Below are positions 58,146-64,000 of a DNA stretch of 64,000 bases, piece by piece (position 1 is the stretch's first letter; each line of letters begins with the position of its first letter). The notes beneath the pieces are model-generated. The model worked only from the letters and a program-made list of their open reading frames with translations. It was not told the origin of the DNA and ran no database searches. The stretch is from Stenocarpella maydis (lineage: Eukaryota; Ascomycota; Sordariomycetes; Diaporthales; Diaporthaceae), in contig NQMI01000182.1 in the NCBI GenBank assembly GCA_002270565.1, positions 1 to 64,000 on the forward strand. Reading direction: 5' to 3'. A program made the position numbers and the translations under genes.

Positions 58146-58692
58146 TTAAAATGCTGGCGGAATTATGGTACTATTGGTCTCGGGCAAGCTTACCTCGCCG
58201 GAAGAAAAGAAAGAGCCGCCATGGTCGCTGAAGAAACAGCCCTGATTGCTGGAAAAGCAACATCCACCAGTGTCACTGAAACAGCAGCCGCCAGTGTCAC
58301 TGAAACAGCACCCTCCACGGTCGCTGAAGCAACAGCCTCCAGTTGTGCTACAACAGAAACCGGCACTATCGTCGTAGTTGTTCCGAGTATCGGCGGTCGC
58401 GGCAACAGACATAGGCTGCTGTGGCGCATAGGCCTCGTTCTCGGGCCTTGTGCGAGGTACAAGGGTGTTGATGCTAGGCCCGTTACTGGTTGAGAAACTG
58501 CTCAAAATGGCAGATGGGTTCCTCGTCTTTAAGCAGCATTCAGACCTTTTTTTTTTCTATTCTTTTGTCTGTTTCTATTGTGTATGGCGGCGGTGGTGAT
58601 CCCAAGTCCTGCACTGGGGTGGGCGTTTGGTGTTGGTGGTCGCCGTATTCTCGGACGAAAGAGCCCTGTGGGGTCGGCGAATTTTGTTGCAT
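58146..58692 (-). CDS. Pro-rich, Cys-repeat small protein (GGCCFSD repeats)
   Basis: ATG at 58692 starts MQQNSPTPQGSFVREYGDHQ, then QTPTPVQDLGSPPPPYTIE with a PPPY (WW-domain-binding) motif. The second part, in another frame after a ten-A run (58547-58556), reads TSNGPSINTLVPRTRPENEA, AYAPQQPMSV and then a tandem Cys array: GFCCSTTGGCCFSDRGGCCF and repeats of GGCCFSDT, ending near 58160; stop at 58146-58148. Either a short intron or a homopolymer error joins the halves: a run of nine A would give one continuous frame. The total would be about 170-180 residues. Paired Cys in a Gly/Phe/Ser context resemble palmitoylation or metal-binding arrays, and the Pro/Gln-rich head resembles fungal adaptor-like or membrane-associated proteins. 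Function unknown. Confidence 0.6.
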
Positions 58693-59542
58693 TGTTACCA
58701 AGTGACAGCGAGAACGAAGCTGTCTCGAGACAGCCAGTTCTTCGGAAAGAAGCTTTGGTGGACCTGTTAGTAGCTTGTACACAATGCAGAGTGCAGGAGC
58801 GCGCAAGCCTCTAGACCTTCATCTTCACAAGGCCTCTTCGAGGGAGTCCAGGGGGTTCGCCATTATATCACACACCTTTTCCTAGGCTTTTTCTTGGGCT
58901 CATGATCTTAGCTTGTATGCAGCTCACTGAATCAAGTTTAGACAGTAAGCATGGTGGTGTGAGATTGCAGTTAAACGGAGCGAGCTAAGCCACATGGAGC
59001 ATCGTTGCTGACTGTGTCTGGGGCTGTGTGGCAACACGGCAGGCAGCAACACGTGGAACGTTCAGCGGTGATACCTTTGGGCTACGCAAGCTGGAGGATC
59101 AGAAGAGTCAAACCATTATTTATCAACAGAGGCGTGTCACGGTGGAACATGATATTTGGAAAGGTTATTTCCTTGTTACGATTGGTATGGGTGTATGGAC
59201 ATGTGCTCGACCACTGCCAAAGTCGTTTCGGGTATGCAGCCGTGAAGCATGCCACGCGATGGAGATGTGCGTAGAACCTAAAGACTGGAGACCAAAGCTG
59301 TCACAGCCCTTAAAGAAGACATTCCCCCTCCAGAATCGACAGTTTTCCAAACCCAGAACTCCACCACTTGCAAGCAGCTATGACCAGAATGAACCGTGCG
59401 AACAAAAGTCAAAATGGTAGACTTCCTATTCCGAGTCGACTTGGACCGCAAAAACACTACGGGGATGATGGTGAGCGTGAGGAATTGATAGAAAGGACTC
59501 GCGGTGCAAATGACTTACGAAATCATTTGAACCATACTTGAT
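58693..59542. other. Intergenic between same-strand genes
   Basis: Upstream region of the Cys-repeat gene and 3' flank of the small basic protein gene. No feature recognised. Confidence 0.5.
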
Positions 59543-60150
59543 TCAGATGAAGGCAGTGGCCTCGTCGTCGGACTCCTCCTTCTTGGCCATTTCCTTCTTG
59601 CCATTCTTCTTGGAGGCGGACTTGGACTTCTTCGACGGAGACTCGTTGTCAGCATCGCCGTCGGCAACCGCCGCAGCGGTGGCCTGTTTGCGCTTGGACG
59701 GGGTCGCCTTCTTGGGGACAGCCTCTCCCATGACCTTTCTCTTGACGTTGTTGATGCTGACCGAGGCTGAGGAGCTGTTCTTGAAGCCGTACATCTCAGC
59801 AAACTTCTTGTAGTCAACCTGATTACCAAGACTGTCAACCGCGATCTCGTTTCCGTGCCGAATGGGGCCATAGCATTAAAAGGTCAGCGTGGTTAAGGGA
59901 GGTGTTTTGGTGCACTTTTTGTCGGGTTATGGCGAAGGAGTACGGGCAGAGACAACATTCAAGCAAACGACTCCATAAAACACTCATTTACGGCGGAAAC
60001 ACGGTGGAGGGAAGGCAGCATCTGAAGAGGAAGGACGCAACTCACCTTTGGGAATCCTCCCTCAGCGCAGCGCAAAGCGCCGATCAGCAACTGCATGTCA
60101 CGATCGGACATTGCGGGCACCTCGATGGACTTGGTCGTCTGCTGAGACAT
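59543..60150 (-). CDS. Small basic protein with helical N-terminal domain (nuclear type), uncharacterised
   Basis: Two exons: 60150-60046 and 59845-59543, 135 residues. The intron (59846-60045, 200 bp, GTGAGT donor) is in phase; its acceptor (ACGAG) has a poor pyrimidine tract, so the exact join is less sure. The N-terminal 70 residues form a compact helical module (MSDRDMQLLIGALRCAEGGF, VDYKKFAEMYGFKNSSSASV, INNVKRKVMG) often seen in short Pezizomycotina proteins. The C-terminal half is Lys/Ala/Ser-rich (PKKATPSKRKQ, SPSKKSKSASKKNGKKEMAK) and ends in an acidic stretch EESDDEATAFI, like a chromatin-associated or histone-H1-type tail with nuclear localisation signals. I do not know its function. 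Confidence 0.8.
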
Positions 60151-61253
60151 GATGATGATGACGAAGATAGAGACGATGGTAAAGGTTGAGCGTTGTTTGG
60201 ATGGTGGCTGAGTGTCGCAGTTGTGGTGTCGTTGATGGATTGTTGACGATGGAAAGCTTTAGCGGTCGTGGTAAAAGGAAATAAAAGGGCTGCTGCGGGG
60301 AAATTTAGTTGGTGTTTTATGTGGGCGGTTAGGGAAGATCCAGAAGCTCCTGCTATGTCAACGCTAAACCCAGAGCTTCTGAAATTCTCAGAACGGCCTT
60401 GAAGGTCATGCTTCGTCATGCAAATACGGTCACTGGGGTGCATTTCTACGAAGAAGATATTGACGTATCCTCCTTTCCTACAGACGATTCCGCCTCGGAT
60501 AATGAACGCTTTTGGAGTGATCAGGCGGAGGCCACGTCTCTAGAAATTATTCCACCCCAACTGTACGTACTTGTAGCGGCTGCCCCTCAGAGTTGATCGC
60601 CCAGCCAGCCACCCATGAAGGGTGATTACGGGCACCGTTGAGCCACAAGCTCTTACTCCACAAATGTCCACAAAATAACCCGTGGAAGAGTATAGAGGAT
60701 GTGTAAAACCATTTAATCTACGCATTGACGGTGACTCCCCAGATGTCTTCGCGGTTAGGGGCGGGAAACCAGCTGTTTCCCCAGCCTATGAGTATAAGTA
60801 AGTGGTTATTTCTTGGTGGCATGTGTGTATTCTGCGTAGTGGTAGCCCTTGGTTCCTCCTTGTTCACTCAAGGTCTCGGGGTTGTTTGCTCGCCAACGGG
60901 GTAGGTCAACTCCGGACTACTTCTTCCAGTCTCGTCAGTAGAGTTCAATTCCCAGGTAGTAGGCCACACCGGCACTCAGGCCAAAGGATTGTGTTGCAAT
61001 GTTTATTTTCTGGGCCTCACAAAGGTCAACACCTCTCTTTAATCACGTGTCATGGGTAGTTCCAAGCTTCCCAAAGCCGGAAGTGAGGGGACGAGGGTTT
61101 TTGCCATGTCGTTGTGGCCTGAAGCGAAAGTGTTAGCCTACTGTGGCATGCTAGACACTGGAGCACAGCAGAAGGCCCAGTCAGGGTGCATCCACGTGTC
61201 AATTTCTAGCCTGAGGCTAGTAGCGAAGTCTGGCCAGAAGTATAATGCGTTTT
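60151..61253. other. Intergenic, no gene recognised
   Basis: Promoter region of the small basic gene followed by DNA without a recognisable ORF. A tRNA-like T-loop near 60945 was checked and rejected. Confidence 0.45.
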
Positions 61254-61640
61254 TCAGCGGAGCGGGACGTGGATCGAGCTTGATATGCGGCTCGTGTAGC
61301 GTTCTTACTACGATTCATTTCGCCGAAGTTATCTTAACGTAGATTGGTCCGTTAAGGATTCTTAAAGCTGCATTGGTCGGTTCAAATGTACCTCTGGAAG
61401 TATTTAGCCGAAGAGTGGGGACTGTCGTTGAAAACGGAGCTAATTAGATAAGCTCTTTATTGCTGCCCTTCGTTGCTGCCCTTTGCCGCCCTCTTCGTCG
61501 AGGCCCTCTTCGTAAGGACCTCTCCCTTGAGGCCCTCTCAGTTCAGACCCTCTTCGTCCAGGCCTTTTTCGTCAGGCCCTCTTCGCGGGGGCTCCTTCGC
61601 CTAAGGTACGTAATATTCGATCTACGTCCCGCTCCGCTGA
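61254..61640. mobile_element. MITE-like element with 24-bp inverted repeats and internal minisatellite
   Basis: Left end 61254-61277 (TCAGCGGAGCGGGACGTGGA then TCGA) is the inverted counterpart of 61617-61640 with one G/A mismatch in 24 bases. The 387-bp interior has no transposase. At about 61460-61590 it contains a diverged tandem array of a 15-18-bp unit around GGCCCTCTTCGT (six to eight copies). No clear target duplication was found, so the true ends may differ by a few bases. It fits a non-autonomous DNA transposon. Confidence 0.7.
61460..61590 (+). repeat. Diverged minisatellite, unit about 15-18 bp (GGCCCTCTTCGT core)
   Basis: Successive copies read GCCCTCTTCGTCGAG, GCCCTCTTCGTAAGG, GCCCTCTCAGTTCAG, ACCCTCTTCGTCCAG, GCCTTTTTCGTCAG and GCCCTCTTCGCGGG. 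It lies inside the MITE-like element. Confidence 0.75.
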
Positions 61641-64000
61641 TCCCTTGGCCGCTAGAGATTGACGATTAGTCTAGGGCTGGCAATTCAACTAGCGGCCCAC
61701 GGTCTATTTTCAGCAACCAAGCAGCCTGTTTCAGGGTGCATAAACAAAACAGTGACCACCTGAGCAGCCATGCAACCAAGTCCGTGGGATTACCCTGCTA
61801 CATTCGCTGAGGTGCATGTGTGGTCTATTTCTGCCGAGGTTTAGCCGGTGCAAGTCTCTGGGCTGCGGATATGGTTGTTGTCCAAATAAGCGGTGGTCTG
61901 TGCGAGGAAGTGGGCAGTCTGTCAGGGGAGGCTGCCTTAACCCAGATGTGCAGCATTGTCAATGCCATTCATGGAATTTCGCATAGATCCTTTGCATTTA
62001 TATTAGTAATTCCGTGCTAAGAAAATGGCTGTTGCTGGGCGGCTGTTGCCTTAAACTTTGGTGCATACCAGCAGGTAGTGGAGCCCAGCCTTTGTCAGCG
62101 CCCAGAGATATTCCACTGGAGCCCAACTGTCCGGGCTGGATCAAGACTCCAAAGGGATTGGAACCCATGCTTCTCGCGGTCTTGGTGTTTTATGATCTAA
62201 TCAGATGTAATTTTGTGGTTCTGGCAACTGGTGGGTGCCATTGCTCCGCTTTTCCTGAAGTCCTTCCCGCCACAGAGATCATAATTAACGGTATGCAACC
62301 AAGCCTTGATGAGTCTTGGTCAGTCTCTTATCGCTATGGTGACCCATAACGCCCTGCTGGACCATCGCCACGGCTCCCCTAGCCCCAAGATTTCGAGCTA
62401 TCAGATGAGTTGTTCCTTAGAATGTCCCATGGCCCATCCCGTTCGTTCGCGAAGAGCTCGCATGAGAATAATTACTGATCCCGAGGCATGTGGGCGTTGT
62501 AGTAGCTAGGGAACCGAAAACCTTGGAAGCGCTATCGACGGGTTCATCTATGTCGGGAGCGAGACGGTCCTCACGCCCGTCCATCGCGCCACAAGCCCGT
62601 CAATCACAGCACCTCTTCAATATACCTGGGTACGTCTACCTCACCTCGTCCTGCGCAAGCGGCGAGATCAAATTAGCCCCAATATAGCGCCACGAAGCAT
62701 TTCTCCTATTCCTGTCCGATCATATCCTGGAGTCTGTGACCGGAGTCCAGGGCTACCACCCAGTCCTCATCACGTTGAAGATGACCTGGATCTTCACAGC
62801 GATATTTGTCACCAGTCTATCTGCCATGAGCAAGGAAGAAGAGCCCGCGATTAGAATTTGATTCTACATCGTGGCCCCCTGGCTCTTGATACGGTGGCTG
62901 AGTTGCGTCATTCCCGCTCAAACTCCTCCCCAGTCGACACTAACATGTCCGCTGGCACTGCTAGGCCATCAAGCTCGTCCGTAACCCCCCCCCCTCAAGT
63001 CCTTTGAGGCGCAATTTAAAGGATGTTAACAGTCGATCATCCACGCCCTGAGATCTGGGCCACTGCTTGAAATTCAGGTTCTCTTGTGCCGTGTCAATTC
63101 GGGCCCAATGGCCAAGCGCTTTCCCTCTCGATCATCAATCGAATGTCAGGTACAGTCACCCTCTCGTCGAAGCTGCGCCAAAGCCTGCGCGAGCATGTGC
63201 CAGATCTCCCGAACAGCCGTCCCCTCCACGCGAGACCGCAGCGCGAAATTCCAGCTGTAGAAGGCCGCCCAGGATTCGCACAATGGGTGGGCAAGATGGA
63301 GACTGAGAAAGCCAACAGATACAACCAGACCCTTACGATCTCGCCTCTCCAGGGCTCGATCAATGTGGCAGACGTCCTCCCTCACTTTAGTGCTAGTGTC
63401 GATTCGTCCTGCCAACCTTCATTGCGGCAATGCTTTTGTCGCCCCACTCCGCGCCGACCCGCGCTCATGAGGCCATCATCACAAAGCAAGGTCACGAGCG
63501 TGAACGCCATAAGCAAATCAGAGGACCTCCCGACGACTTCAATGAGGAGGCAACCCGAATCGCGGGCTGGCTGATACTGGAGAGATCCGAACTAAGATGG
63601 CTGGAATGCCGCCAGCCTCGAGATCAAGGCCGAATCATCTTCGAATTCAGGAGGTAGAGACTTCTTCATCATGCCACAAGCTGATCTTCTTCAGAAACGC
63701 CTCTGACGACTGCTGTTTGGGATTTACTGTGTTCTACTGCCATTACCACACGCATTCCATCTTCACGAGTCTTCGAAGATATGAGACTGGCCTGTGAGCA
63801 AAGTCTAGCTATACGGCTCTGCTACGAGATCGGAGCTTTCCTGGGACGATAAATTGATGCGGTGGGTCTTGGCGAGCCGTAAAGCTCTTCTATATCAGCG
63901 TCCAGAGTGTTCTGTACATGGGATGGCGCGTCAACCGCTCATGTGCAACGCAGCTGCACTCGCTCGTCTCATTCAGTTGTACAAAGAGACCTGTTGGGGG
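61641..64000. other. Unresolved fragments, possibly a decayed membrane-protein gene
   Basis: At 62014-62349 (+) an ORF contains GWIKTPKGLEPMLLAVLVFY, LATGG and ATEIIINGMQPSLDESWSVS, and at 62700-62950 (+) another protein-like stretch FLLFLSDHILESVTGVQGYH, LITLKMTWIFTAIFVTSLSA occurs in a separate frame. They may belong to one eroded membrane-protein or biosynthetic gene; I cannot identify it. The ORF 63086-63574 and its antisense are of unknown status. The right window edge may cut a gene. Confidence 0.35.

Noticed and set aside
58143..58493. Plus-strand ORF with TSVTETAA-type repeats
   Set aside because: The repeat is the other-strand reading of the Cys-repeat array; the minus strand has the upstream Pro-rich exon and better context.
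60880..60975. tRNA-like T-loop (GAGTTCAATTC)
   Set aside because: No matching acceptor stem, D arm or anticodon arm could be folded around it.

Overview
The window is nuclear DNA of a filamentous ascomycete (Pezizomycotina, most likely Sordariomycetes). Evidence: short GT-AG introns of about 50-260 bp with CTRAC-like branch points, intron-bearing nuclear tRNA genes, GC-rich housekeeping genes separated by AT-rich blocks, and transposons whose lesions are mostly CA->TA / TG->TA changes (CAG->TAG stops, Asp->Asn, Cys->Tyr), the signature of repeat-induced point mutation (RIP).

Layout. 0.1-3 kb: RIP-degraded Ty3/gypsy retrotransposon (minus strand). 3.9-12.5 kb: truncated methyltransferase fragment, a frame-broken hypothetical gene, an intact short-chain dehydrogenase, a BTB-like gene and a multi-spanning membrane protein. 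13.07-16.09 kb: complete but dead Mutator-like (MULE) DNA transposon with 41-bp terminal inverted repeats and an 8-bp target duplication. 17.4-17.8 kb: small inverted-repeat element. 19.2-22.3 kb: DOMON/cytochrome b561 gene with a doubtful 5' end and an aminoglycoside-phosphotransferase-like pseudogene. 22.7-39.1 kb: conserved core (tRNA-Leu, mitochondrial ribosomal protein uS2m, CBS/PB1 membrane-anchored protein, tRNA-Gln, chaperonin subunit CCT7, Swi5/Ace2-type zinc-finger regulator, wax-synthase-like acyltransferase). 39.2-46.2 kb: collapsed NLR (fungal innate-immunity/heterokaryon-incompatibility type) locus: a SesA-domain gene, a patatin-NB-ARC-TPR receptor and a divergent helical-protein gene, all three disrupted. 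46.9-48.7 kb: repeat-rich DNA and a dead Tc1/mariner transposase. 49.4-52.6 kb: a cytochrome P450 and an N-terminal P450 stub. 52.6-64 kb: gene-poor, with microsatellites, a Pro-rich/Cys-repeat small protein, a small basic nuclear-type protein, a MITE-like element carrying a minisatellite, and unresolved fragments.

How it fits together. The core genes are unrelated housekeeping functions (translation, protein folding, cell-cycle transcription). The accessory flanks (0-22 kb, 39-64 kb) hold dead transposons, decayed gene families (NLR, P450, phosphotransferase, methyltransferase) and orphan ORFs, a typical two-compartment fungal genome. The most notable locus is the NLR neighbourhood at 39-46 kb. 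Several frameshifts lie at short homopolymers, so some 'pseudogenes' could be assembly errors; in-frame stops and lost motifs in the transposons and NLR cannot all be explained that way. Exon joins were read by eye.
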